This document shows, piece by piece, positions 1-6,211 of a DNA stretch of 6,997 nucleotides. Each line of letters begins with the position of its first letter. The stretch's first letter is position 1. Both the position numbers and the translations under genes were made by a program. A model generated the notes under the pieces. It was not told the origin of the DNA, searched no databases, and saw only the letters and a program-made list of their open reading frames with translations. This stretch comes from Methylotenera_A sp046594885 (GTDB taxonomy: Bacteria; Pseudomonadota; Gammaproteobacteria; Burkholderiales; Methylophilaceae): positions 1 through 6,997 of the forward strand of contig JBKJRD010000082.1 in assembly GCA_046594885.1 (NCBI GenBank), read 5' to 3'.

Positions 1-395
1 CAAACCGGAATGCCGCGCTCTACCAAGTATTGCGCGGTTTTGGCTTTATCGCCACCGCCTTCAAATTTCACCATATGCGCGCCCGATTTAATCAACCAGT
101 CCGCATTTTTATAAGCAGCCTCTGCATCATGCTCATAGCTACCTAAGGGCATATCGGCAATAATAAAGGTATTTGGCGCGCCTGCAGCAACGCTTTTGGT
201 GTGATAAGTCATATGATGCATGCTGACATTGAGCGTGTTTTCTGCGCCATGCAGCACCATACCTAAAGAATCGCCCACCAATAAAATATCCACATTGGCT
301 TCTTGCATTAATTTGGCAAATGTGGCGTCATAACAGGTGAGCATGGCGATTTTTTCGCCTGCTTTTACTTTTGCATTTATTTGAGATAACAGCAT
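1..395 (-). CDS. panB: 3-methyl-2-oxobutanoate hydroxymethyltransferase PanB, C-terminal part missing
   Basis: Cytoplasmic first enzyme of the pantothenate branch: it transfers a hydroxymethyl group from 5,10-methylene-tetrahydrofolate to 2-ketoisovalerate, giving ketopantoate. The 131 visible codons cover about the first half of a protein usually near 265 residues; the rest lies beyond the left edge. Family motifs seen: MLTCYDATFAKL (18-29), VGDSLGMVLHG (40-50), ADMPLGSY (80-87) and MVKFEGG (108-114). D42 and D81 match the metal-binding aspartates of the E. coli enzyme, and K110 and E112 are the conserved pair after them. The ATG at 395 is the first in-frame start after an in-frame TAA four codons upstream; no clear Shine-Dalgarno precedes it. 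It follows the kinase gene by 95 bp on the same strand, a spacing that includes a small hairpin. panC would be expected beyond the window, but this cannot be seen. Confidence 0.96.
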   Translation of the reverse strand, partial: MLLSQINAKVKAGEKIAMLTCYDATFAKLMQEANVDILLVGDSLGMVLHGAENTLNVSMHHMTYHTKSVAAGAPNTFIIADMPLGSYEHDAEAAYKNADWLIKSGAHMVKFEGGGDKAKTAQYLVERGIPV

Positions 396-436
396 GATGA
401 CATTTTACAATGAAAAAGTAAGGTGATTAACAATGA

Positions 437-456
437 TGATGCGTCACGGCGCATCA
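437..456 (-). promoter_or_regulatory. Small hairpin between kinase gene and panB
   Basis: The arms TGATGCG (437-443) and CGCATCA (450-456) are perfect 7-bp complements around a 6-base loop. The structure sits 34 bp downstream of the kinase stop codon and about 41 bp upstream of the panB start. On the transcribed strand it is followed by a mixed sequence, not a run of T, so it is a poor intrinsic terminator. It could be an mRNA processing or stabilising structure, or chance. Confidence 0.35.
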
Positions 457-490
457 GAGCTTTGGGATAGGCGTGACTTAACCATTCAAT

Positions 491-1138
491 TTAATCAAAA
501 TTCGGGTTGAAATATTCACGGCTACTTTTAATTTGCAACACTCTATCCACCAGCAAATTAAGTGCGCTGGCATCTTTAATAATATTGAGTTTTTCGTTAT
601 TCACAATCAATATTGGCGATGCATCATAGCTATGAAAAAATTCGCTGTAGGCATCGGCCAGGCGCTCAATATATTCGCGCGGAATTTCCTGCTCGTAGCT
701 AATATTGCGCTCTTCAATGCGCTCGGCAAGCTCGTCAATAGGTGTTTGCAGATAAATCACTAAATCGGGCTTAGGCGATTTTAATTGCAGGTGGCTGTAA
801 ATTTGATGATACAACGCGTATTCTTCATCATCCAAATTCAGCCTTGCAAACAGCGGATCTTTTTCTAAGAAAAAATCCGCCACGGTGGGCGCCGAAAATA
901 AATCGCGCTGTGTCATATCGGCTATTTGGCGTGAACGTTGGAACAAGAAAAACAACTGGGTTGGCAATGCGTAACGTTGTGCATCTTGATAAAAGCGCGG
1001 CAAAAATGGGTTGGCTTCGGCTTTTTCGCTTAATAGTTGTACAGAAAATTTGTCAGCCAATAACCTTGCCAGCGTGGTTTTTCCGCTACCAATCGGGCCT
1101 TCAATTACAATATAAGGGAATTTATTAAAGATACTCAT
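491..1138 (-). CDS. Deoxynucleoside kinase (dNK/dGK-dCK family)
   Basis: Cytoplasmic salvage enzyme that phosphorylates a deoxynucleoside using a nucleoside triphosphate. The 215-residue length is typical. Visible features are the P-loop GPIGSGKT (14-21) after a hydrophobic beta strand, an EANPFLPRFYQD segment (41-52) like the substrate-site acidic motif, PTQLFFLFQRSRQ (59-71) where the conserved Gln (Q61) is expected to contact the base, and VADFFLEKD (86-94) in place of the DRS/ERS-type motif. PDLVIYLQTP (124-133) is followed by the Arg-rich lid RIEERNISYEQE (140-151). Substrate preference (dG, dA or dC) cannot be read from sequence. The start ATG is preceded by GATGAG about 6 bases upstream. 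The gene lies between folK and panB, an arrangement I recall from other betaproteobacteria; the functional reason is unclear. Confidence 0.9.
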   Translation of the reverse strand: MSIFNKFPYIVIEGPIGSGKTTLARLLADKFSVQLLSEKAEANPFLPRFYQDAQRYALPTQLFFLFQRSRQIADMTQRDLFSAPTVADFFLEKDPLFARLNLDDEEYALYHQIYSHLQLKSPKPDLVIYLQTPIDELAERIEERNISYEQEIPREYIERLADAYSEFFHSYDASPILIVNNEKLNIIKDASALNLLVDRVLQIKSSREYFNPNFD

Positions 1139-1274
1139 TTTTAAAACTCATCTTTCGTCTTCATGCTTCGTTGCTACTTCAAAAATTATCCTTACCTATC
1201 ACTTATATGCAGCGTGCATATATGCGGAACCCAGTTTTTTGGCGCGCGCCTTGTCTTATTTATAAGCCTGAGCT
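1139..1274 (-). other. Structured intergenic spacer between folK and the kinase gene; possible dispersed repeat
   Basis: A 136-bp gap inside an otherwise tight operon. It holds the perfect 10-bp palindrome GGCGCGCGCC (1241-1250) and a perfect 8-bp stem, TATATGCA/TGCATATA (1204-1211 and 1215-1222), with a 3-base loop. A short minus-strand stretch between stops (1199-1255) would read DKARAKKLGSAYMHAAYK. A seven-codon frame, MKTKDEF (1141-1164), ends 2 bp before the kinase ATG. None of these is long enough to call a gene. The combination of a GC-rich palindrome, a hairpin and an odd composition suggests an intergenic repeat or a decayed element; this is an inference. Confidence 0.35.
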
Positions 1275-1796
1275 TTAAAGTTTCTGAATGCCTTGATTTA
1301 AATACGACTGTACTAATTTTATAATATTGCCGCCATCGGCTAGCGTTAAGTTCGGTAGCGTTAACGCAGGTGCAATCTCTGCCAACGGTAATAATACAAA
1401 GCTACGTAAATGCATGCGCGGGTGAGGCAAAGTGAGTTGTTTGGTGCGCATTTCAATGTTGTCATATAGCAGTAAATCGCAATCTAACACGCGCGGCGCA
1501 TTGGCAAATGGGCGCTCGCGGCCCACTGCATTTTCAATTGATAAAATGGCTTCTAATAATTCTAGGGGGCTTAAATCGGTGCTGATTTCAACCACTGCAT
1601 TAATAAATTTGGGTATCGATTTTAATTGCTCTGCGTCATATCCCAAAGGTTCGGTTAAATATAAGCTGGACGCTTTAACTAAACAAGTTTTAGGTAGCTG
1701 ATTCAAGCTTATAAATGCATTTTTAACCTGTAAAACAGGGTCTTGCAGATTGCTGCCCAAAGCAATATAAGCAGTATGCGAATACATTGGCTGCAT
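1275..1796 (-). CDS. folK: 2-amino-4-hydroxy-6-hydroxymethyldihydropteridine pyrophosphokinase (HPPK)
   Basis: Cytoplasmic folate-pathway enzyme that moves pyrophosphate from ATP to 6-hydroxymethyl-7,8-dihydropterin, the step before dihydropteroate synthase. It is 173 residues from the chosen start, close to the family norm of about 160. Hallmarks: AYIALGSNLQDP near the N-terminus, SSLYLTEPLGY, KFINAVVEISTDLSPLELL, then the signature GRERPFANAPRVLDCDLLLYD carrying the conserved Arg residues and the two metal-binding Asp of DCD, and PHPRMHLRSFVLLPLAEIAP. The ATG at 1796 overlaps the pcnB stop codon by one base (TGATG), which suggests translational coupling; a TTG three bases earlier is a less likely start, and an ATG at 1787 (MYSHTAYIALGSN) is possible. 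No strong Shine-Dalgarno is visible, consistent with coupling. Confidence 0.95.
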   Translation of the reverse strand: MQPMYSHTAYIALGSNLQDPVLQVKNAFISLNQLPKTCLVKASSLYLTEPLGYDAEQLKSIPKFINAVVEISTDLSPLELLEAILSIENAVGRERPFANAPRVLDCDLLLYDNIEMRTKQLTLPHPRMHLRSFVLLPLAEIAPALTLPNLTLADGGNIIKLVQSYLNQGIQKL

Positions 1797-3175
1797 CAAT
1801 CAATAGACGCTAAAAGTGGTTTATCAGCAGCGCTTGTTTTTTTACGGCTGCGTTTACGGCGTTTTTTAGGGGTAGTGTCTGGCAATAACATGGCAACACG
1901 CTCTTCTGGTTTCGCCTGTGCAAACGCCGTCCACCAAGTGCCTAATTCAGCGTCAATTTCACCAGAATCGCAACGCAATAATAAAAAATCATAGCCAGCG
2001 CGATAGCGCGGATGTTCTAAAATGCCAAAAGGCCGTTTGCCTGCACGCTGCTCAAAACGCGGTTGCAAGCCCCAGATTTCTTTCATGGTGGCGGTGTGAC
2101 GATGATGAATGGCCAGTTTTTCGGCTTGGCTGGCAATTACATCGTTCATGGCCATATGCAAACCTGGAATAAAACTTTCGCCTTTGTCTTGATAAGTTTG
2201 CCAAGCAGCTAATACTTCATGCCATAGTAAACAAGCGAATAGAAAACTAGGGTTGGCAGATTTGCCTATAGCAATCCGCTCATCGGTATTTTTTAACGCG
2301 AGCATGACGAATTTTTCACCAAGCGGCTGTTCTAGCACCACATCTAACATGGGTAATAAACCGTGATGCAAATGTTGCGCACGTAAGGCATTCACGCTTT
2401 CAATGGCGTGACCTGACAAAAATAATTTAAGCATTTCATCAAACAAACGGCTGGGTGGCACGTCTTGCAATAAATCGGCATTTTTGGCGATAGGCGCTTG
2501 GGTGGCAGCATCAATCTTTAAACCAAGCTTTGCGGATAATCGCACTGCACGCAGCATGCGCACTGGGTCTTCTTGATAACGCGTCAGCGGGTCGCCAATC
2601 ATGCGTAATAAATTCGCTTTGATATCGCTCACGCCATTGTGGAAATCTAACACTTCTTGGTTTGCGGGGTTGTAATACAAAGCATTGGCGGTAAAGTCGC
2701 GACGTGCGGCATCGTGCTCTAAACTACCAAACACGTTATCGCGCAGAATGCGACCACTATCATTGGTTTTTGCATCGCCATCTGCCTGATGATGGCCACG
2801 GAAAGTAGAGACTTCAATGGTTTCTTGTCCCCACAGCACATGCACCAAACGAAAGCGCCGGCCGATAATCCGCGAACGGCGAAATACCCGATTGACTTCT
2901 TCTGGCGTGGCATTAGTGGCGATATCAAAGTCTTTAGGCTTAACTTTTAACAGTAAATCCCGCACCGCACCGCCCACAATAAACGCTTCAAACCCAGCTT
3001 TTTGTAAGCCATCACAAGTTTTTAAGGCGGCCTGACTGATTAAGTCTTTATCAATTTTATGGGTTTTGGCGGTGATTTTTTTAGCCATGCTAACGTCTAA
3101 GCTGTCAGCTTGGTTAATCGCTAATACAGCTTTGGTTTTTTTACTAAAAACTTTTTGCAGGAATTTTTTAATCAT
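1796..3175 (-). CDS. pcnB: Poly(A) polymerase I
   Basis: Adds 3' poly(A) tails to RNAs, promoting their decay; class II nucleotidyltransferase related to CCA-adding enzymes. Length is 459 residues, like E. coli PcnB. In order: a basic N-terminal extension (1-45), the nucleotidyltransferase head with FIVGGAVRDLLL (65-76) and KPKDFDIATNATPEEV (79-94), where D82 and D84 are the metal-binding pair, then GRRFRLVHV (105-113), TFRGHHQ, and RRDFTANALYY (158-168), followed by RYQEDPVRMLRAVRLSAKLG (199-218). A helical C-terminal domain follows, with KNTDERI and HPRYRAGYDFLLLR, ending in a very basic tail, KKRRKRSRKK (437-446), typical of PcnB and likely RNA-binding. The head similarity to E. coli PcnB and this tail argue for poly(A) polymerase over CCA-transferase. 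It starts 21 bp after the adenosyltransferase stop and overlaps folK. Confidence 0.96.
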   Translation of the reverse strand: MIKKFLQKVFSKKTKAVLAINQADSLDVSMAKKITAKTHKIDKDLISQAALKTCDGLQKAGFEAFIVGGAVRDLLLKVKPKDFDIATNATPEEVNRVFRRSRIIGRRFRLVHVLWGQETIEVSTFRGHHQADGDAKTNDSGRILRDNVFGSLEHDAARRDFTANALYYNPANQEVLDFHNGVSDIKANLLRMIGDPLTRYQEDPVRMLRAVRLSAKLGLKIDAATQAPIAKNADLLQDVPPSRLFDEMLKLFLSGHAIESVNALRAQHLHHGLLPMLDVVLEQPLGEKFVMLALKNTDERIAIGKSANPSFLFACLLWHEVLAAWQTYQDKGESFIPGLHMAMNDVIASQAEKLAIHHRHTATMKEIWGLQPRFEQRAGKRPFGILEHPRYRAGYDFLLLRCDSGEIDAELGTWWTAFAQAKPEERVAMLLPDTTPKKRRKRSRKKTSAADKPLLASID

Positions 3176-3196
3176 TTTTTGCTTTAATCATATCGA

Positions 3197-3748
3197 TTAT
3201 TTCTTAAACGTATTTTGCCAAAGCACGTCAGCCACGCCGGCTTCTTTATTTAATATGCGGCATAGCACAAATAATAAATCCGATAAGCGATTAATATATT
3301 GTAGCGAAACCAGCGTTATTTTTTCTTGTGCGTTTAAAGTGTGCATTTGCCGCTCTGCACGTCTACAAACCGTTCTGGCTAAATGGCAATATGCCGCAGC
3401 ACGGCTTCCACCTGGTAAAATGAACTCTTTTAATGGGTTAAGTGTGTCATTCCATTCATCTAAAATGGTTTCTAAAGCGGTAACGCGCTCTGGTTTGATT
3501 AAATCATAACCTGGCATGCAAATTTCGCCGCCCATATCAAATAAATCATGCTGCACGCGGGTTAAACAATCGCTAATTTTGGCAGATACATGTTCGGTTA
3601 ATAGTAAGCCAATCACCGAATTAAGTTCATCTACATCACCCATTGCTGCAATGCGCAAACTATCTTTTGCTACGCGACTGCCATCGCCTAAGCCAGTGGT
3701 ACCAGCGTCGCCCGTGCGCGTGTAAATTTTGCTCAATCTATTTGCCAT
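3197..3748 (-). CDS. pduO: PduO-type cob(I)alamin adenosyltransferase
   Basis: Transfers the 5'-deoxyadenosyl group of ATP to cob(I)alamin or a corrinoid precursor, making adenosylcobalamin. The 183-residue protein has the PduO/MMAB-type pattern: an N-terminal KIYTRTGDAGTTGLGDG (7-23) ATP loop, RIAAMGDVDELNSVIG (32-47), FILPGGSRAAAYCHLARTVCRRAER (109-133) with the conserved Arg residues of the active site, and YINRLSDLLFVLCR (151-164). It is unrelated to the CobA/BtuR P-loop type. The start is supported by AGGA six bases before the ATG. It heads the minus-strand block and is divergent from murI by 49 bp. No other cobalamin gene is in the window, so whether it serves de novo synthesis or salvage is unknown. 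The symbol denotes the family, not a propanediol-utilisation role. Confidence 0.93.
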   Translation of the reverse strand: MANRLSKIYTRTGDAGTTGLGDGSRVAKDSLRIAAMGDVDELNSVIGLLLTEHVSAKISDCLTRVQHDLFDMGGEICMPGYDLIKPERVTALETILDEWNDTLNPLKEFILPGGSRAAAYCHLARTVCRRAERQMHTLNAQEKITLVSLQYINRLSDLLFVLCRILNKEAGVADVLWQNTFKK

Positions 3749-3797
3749 TTAAAATCCTATATAATCCAAGCATTATAAATCATCCAACCCTGTTTCG
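3749..3797. promoter_or_regulatory. Divergent promoter region, adenosyltransferase / murI
   Basis: A 49-bp gap between two divergently transcribed genes must hold or adjoin both promoters. On the plus strand a perfect TATAAT lies at 3760-3765 and TATAAA at 3774-3779. On the minus strand a perfect TATAAT reads from 3777 to 3772. None has a well-placed TTGACA-like -35 box: the best match, TTGCCA at 3742-3747, is only 12 bases from the plus-strand TATAAT. The -10 assignments are therefore tentative and may be partly due to AT-richness. Confidence 0.4.
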
Positions 3798-4646
3798 ATG
3801 ACTTCACTTTCATTGAATAAGCTTTTCAATAGCAGTCAGCAAAACCCAATCGGCGTATTTGATTCTGGAGTGGGCGGCATTAGTGTACTAAAGCATATTC
3901 ACACTTTGTTGCCGCACGAAAATTTGCTCTATGTGGCCGATAGTAAATACGCACCTTATGGTAGCAAAACACCCGCAGAAATTACCGCCCGTTGCTTTGA
4001 AATTGCTGATTTTTTAATCGCTAAAAATGCCAAAGCTTTGGTGGTTGCTTGCAACACCGCTACTGCAGCAGCAATTGACGCTATGCGTGCCAAGTACGAT
4101 TTGCCAGGCTTTAATTTTCCAATCATCGGCATGGAACCTGCAGTAAAGCCTGCGGCCCAAGCCAGTAAAAATGGCATCATCGGCGTGCTGGCAACTGTAG
4201 GAACACTTAAGAGTGCACAATTCGCCGCGTTATTAGAAAATTACGGGCGTAATGTAGAAGTGGTGACGCAAGCTTGTACGGGCTTGGTGGAATGCGTTGA
4301 GCGTGGCGAGTTAACCAGTCAAAACACCTTAAAATTGATTGAGCAATATTGCAAACCCTTGTTAGCAGAGGGCGCAGACACCATTGTATTGGGTTGTACA
4401 CATTATCCATTTTTGCGGCCACTCATTGAGCAAGTGGTGGGTACGGAAATTGCATTGATCGACACAGGCGCTGCGGTGGCAAGTTATGTGCAAAAACGTT
4501 TATTTGAGTTAAATCTATTGGCAGACACCAAACTACTTAACCCAGTTTCTGAGGTAACTTTTTGGACAAATAGTAAAGTGAGCAATGCGCAAGCAATTAT
4601 CAGCAAATTGTGGGGTAAAGATGCACAAGTAAATTGTTTACCATAA
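3798..4646 (+). CDS. murI: Glutamate racemase
   Basis: Cytoplasmic cofactor-independent racemase that converts L-glutamate to D-glutamate for peptidoglycan synthesis. The 282-residue protein has all the hallmarks: PIGVFDSGVGGISVL (17-31) with D22 and S23, YVADSKYAPYGSKT (45-58), VVACNTATAAAID (82-94) with catalytic C85, and IVLGCTHYPFL (196-206) with catalytic C200 and H202. The N-terminus runs about 10 residues longer than in many homologues, so translation may begin slightly further in, but the ATG at 3798 is the only ATG before the first motif. No good Shine-Dalgarno precedes it. It is a single gene on its strand, divergent from the adenosyltransferase; the next plus-strand gene is 154 bp downstream. 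No convincing terminator follows it. Confidence 0.97.
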   Translation: MTSLSLNKLFNSSQQNPIGVFDSGVGGISVLKHIHTLLPHENLLYVADSKYAPYGSKTPAEITARCFEIADFLIAKNAKALVVACNTATAAAIDAMRAKYDLPGFNFPIIGMEPAVKPAAQASKNGIIGVLATVGTLKSAQFAALLENYGRNVEVVTQACTGLVECVERGELTSQNTLKLIEQYCKPLLAEGADTIVLGCTHYPFLRPLIEQVVGTEIALIDTGAAVASYVQKRLFELNLLADTKLLNPVSEVTFWTNSKVSNAQAIISKLWGKDAQVNCLP

Positions 4647-4709
4647 TGATTTTTATATTAAAAAACGCGCTAAATACGCTTGGTGCGTTATCGTACAGAG
4701 TAGTAATTT

Positions 4710-4762
4710 TTAACAGGTGATAATCACTTTGAAGTTTTGAATAGCGATTCGCTGTTAACTTC
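4710..4762 (+). promoter_or_regulatory. Palindrome cluster upstream of the entericidin-like gene
   Basis: Four nested or overlapping dyads occur within 53 bp. GTGAT-A-ATCAC (4717-4727) and AGCGA-T-TCGCT (4743-4753) are perfect 11-bp odd palindromes whose centres are 26 bp apart. GAAGTT (4731-4736) pairs with AACTTC (4757-4762) around the second palindrome. TTAACAG (4710-4716) pairs with CTGTTAA (4752-4758) around the first. The last two pairings share 4757-4758, and TTAACAG also competes for 4752-4753, so the folds exclude each other. These could be operator sites or a leader RNA switch; no transcription start is known. Confidence 0.4.
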
Positions 4763-4800
4763 TAATTAATTGATTGATTACTATTTTCGGGAGTTTTACT

Positions 4801-4953
4801 ATGATTAAAAAAACATTTACGTCTCTTTTCGCTATCTTGTTTTTGGCTGGCACAATGGCAATGATTTCAGGCTGCAACACTGTGGCAGGCGCTGGTAAAG
4901 ATATTGAAAGAGGCGGCGAAGCGATTAAAGATACAGCTAACGAAAATAAATAA
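4801..4953 (+). CDS. Entericidin A/B family small lipoprotein
   Basis: A 50-residue protein with a classic lipoprotein signal: MIKK, a hydrophobic stretch (about 7-22), then the lipobox ISGC with the modified Cys at 25. The predicted mature peptide is 26 residues, NTVAGAGKDIERGGEAIKD in its middle, matching the entericidin pattern of an amphipathic Gly/Ala-rich segment with GKDIE and GGEAIKD. It would sit lipid-anchored in the cell envelope. In E. coli the ecnA/ecnB pair is described as antidote and bacteriolytic toxin linked to stationary phase; here only one copy is present, so a toxin-antidote role cannot be claimed. A strong Shine-Dalgarno, CGGGAG (4788-4793), lies 7 bases before the ATG, suggesting high expression. 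The palindrome-rich leader may regulate it. Confidence 0.88.
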   Translation: MIKKTFTSLFAILFLAGTMAMISGCNTVAGAGKDIERGGEAIKDTANENK

Positions 4954-5016
4954 TTTAACGCTTATTTATCTTTAAAATTGTGTGCCTTACATTGTATTAA
5001 GCGCAACTTTAAAGCG

Positions 5017-5045
5017 GACTGGTTGAATGCAGCGTTCAACCAGCC
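5017..5045. terminator. Hairpin at a convergent gene junction, candidate bidirectional terminator
   Basis: CTGGTTGAA (5019-5027) and TTCAACCAG (5035-5043) form a perfect 9-bp stem with a 7-base loop, extendable past one A/C mismatch by a G-C pair. It lies between the plus-strand entericidin-like gene (stop at 4953) and the minus-strand zinc-finger gene (stop at 5060), where a shared terminator is expected. Neither side has a run of T, so it is not a canonical intrinsic terminator; position and stem strength are the main support. Confidence 0.5.
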
Positions 5046-5059
5046 AATACTCTGCAAAC

Positions 5060-5248
5060 TTAGTGCTTATGAACGTGTTCACCTGCTTTAAGTTTGTACT
5101 GCGTTCCGCAATATGGGCAAGCCACATGTCCTGTTGCAACAACATCTAAAAATACCCGTGGATGACTTGCCCAAAGCGCCACTTCATTGGTCGGGCAGTG
5201 CAAAGGCAAATCTTTTGCACTGACTTCAAGCTCTATTTTATCGGACAT
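5060..5248 (-). CDS. Small CHCC zinc-finger protein (NDUFS6-like)
   Basis: A 62-residue protein of the zf-CHCC family, whose eukaryotic relative is complex I subunit NDUFS6. The four expected zinc ligands are present: C18 in LHCPT, H29 in SHPRVFLDV, and C44 and C47 in ACPYCGTQYKL. The bacterial role is not established; a structural or redox-complex accessory role is a guess from the eukaryotic relative. The C-terminus GEHVHKH adds three alternating histidines (58, 60, 62) outside the finger. The gene begins 18 bp after the ilvE stop on the same strand, so the two are probably co-transcribed. The Shine-Dalgarno is weak (AGAAAG). Confidence 0.9.
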   Translation of the reverse strand: MSDKIELEVSAKDLPLHCPTNEVALWASHPRVFLDVVATGHVACPYCGTQYKLKAGEHVHKH

Positions 5249-5266
5249 TTCAATACTTTCTGGTGA

Positions 5267-6211
5267 TTAAACCAAGGTTAACCAATCTGCATGTTTAGCA
5301 GATTTGCCTGCGACCACCTCAAAAAATAATTTCTGCAAGTGCTTAGTCACAGGGCCAGCGGTGCCAGCACCGATATTGCGGCGATCAAGTTCGCGAATAG
5401 GCGTCACTTCGGCCGCTGTGCCTGTAAAAAACGCTTCATCTGCAGAATACACTTCATCGCGGGTGATGCGTTTTTCAATCACTTGCAGGCCAATTTCACC
5501 CGCAAGCTGCACAATCGTATCGCGGGTAATGCCTTCTAATGCCGATGTTAAATCTGGCGTATACAGTTTGCCATTGCGCACAATGAAAATATTCTCGCCA
5601 GAACCTTCAGCCACAAAGCCGTCTACATCCAACAACAACGCTTCATCGTAACCATCTTGCGCCGCTTCTTGGTGCGCTAAAATTGAGTTTATGTAATTGC
5701 CGTTAGCTTTGGCCTTACACATGGTGATATTCACGTGGTGACGTGAAAATGAAGACGTTTTCACGCGGATGCCGTTATCCAGCGCTTCTTGCCCCATATA
5801 TGCGCCCCATTTCCAAGCCGCAACAATCACGTGCGTTGAGAGTGTTTTAGCGGAAATACCCATCGCCTCCGCGCCATAAAACGCCATTGGACGCATATAG
5901 GCCGATTCTAAATTATTCTCGCGCACGGCTGCTTTTTGCGCTTCCATCATCTCTTGTTTGCTAAAAGGCATTTTCATTTGCAAAATGTGGGCGCTTCTAA
6001 ACAAACGGTCTGTATGCTCTTTTAAACGAAAAATAGCCGTACCTTTGTCTGTTTTATATGCGCGCACACCTTCAAACACGCCCATGCCGTAATGCAATGT
6101 GTGGGTCAACACGTGCGTAGTCGCATCGCGCCAATTGACCATTTTGCCGTCATACCAAATCACGCCATCGCGGTCTGCCATGCCGCCTGAAGTTGTTGCT
6201 GGGTTTGCCAT
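5267..6211 (-). CDS. ilvE: Branched-chain-amino-acid aminotransferase
   Basis: PLP-dependent class IV aminotransferase that interconverts valine, leucine and isoleucine with their 2-keto acids using glutamate/2-oxoglutarate; cytoplasmic. At 314 residues it matches the family (E. coli IlvE is about 309). Seen: VLTHTLHYGMGVFEGVRAY (34-52), SAYMRPMAFYG (103-113), KAKANGNYINSILA (166-179), where K168 aligns with the PLP-binding lysine, LDVDGFVAEGSGENIFIV (194-211) with conserved E202, GITRDTIVQLA (227-237) and FFTGTAAEVTPIRELD (261-276). The chosen ATG has AGGA five bases upstream; an ATG ten codons in (MADRDGVIW) would also cover the whole domain. It leads the zinc-finger gene and is divergent from the SCO gene by about 120 bp. 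Confidence 0.96.
   Translation of the reverse strand: MANPATTSGGMADRDGVIWYDGKMVNWRDATTHVLTHTLHYGMGVFEGVRAYKTDKGTAIFRLKEHTDRLFRSAHILQMKMPFSKQEMMEAQKAAVRENNLESAYMRPMAFYGAEAMGISAKTLSTHVIVAAWKWGAYMGQEALDNGIRVKTSSFSRHHVNITMCKAKANGNYINSILAHQEAAQDGYDEALLLDVDGFVAEGSGENIFIVRNGKLYTPDLTSALEGITRDTIVQLAGEIGLQVIEKRITRDEVYSADEAFFTGTAAEVTPIRELDRRNIGAGTAGPVTKHLQKLFFEVVAGKSAKHADWLTLV

Noticed and set aside
401..403. Upstream ATG as an alternative panB start
   Set aside because: It is out of frame with panB (8 bases away) and would give an unrelated short peptide.
844..1128. 94-codon plus-strand open frame antisense to the deoxynucleoside kinase
   Set aside because: Fully inside the kinase gene, with no family resemblance and no separate ribosome binding site evidence.
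1797..1799. TTG as folK start
   Set aside because: The ATG directly after it is in frame, more commonly used, and overlaps the pcnB stop in a typical TGATG coupling arrangement.
3066..3509. 147-codon plus-strand open frame antisense to pcnB and the adenosyltransferase gene
   Set aside because: It spans two well-supported genes on the other strand, has no recognisable domain, and its composition reflects the complementary codons.
3742..3765. Complete sigma70 promoter for murI using TTGCCA and TATAAT
   Set aside because: The spacer is only 12 bases, well below the usual 16-18; only the -10 is kept, tentatively.
4664..4689. Possible murI terminator, AACGC pairing with GCGTT
   Set aside because: Only a 5-bp stem around a 16-base loop, with no T tract after it; too weak to call.
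5304..5651. 115-codon plus-strand open frame antisense to ilvE
   Set aside because: Ser/Pro/Thr-rich translation typical of the antisense of a coding region; ilvE is complete with all motifs on the minus strand.
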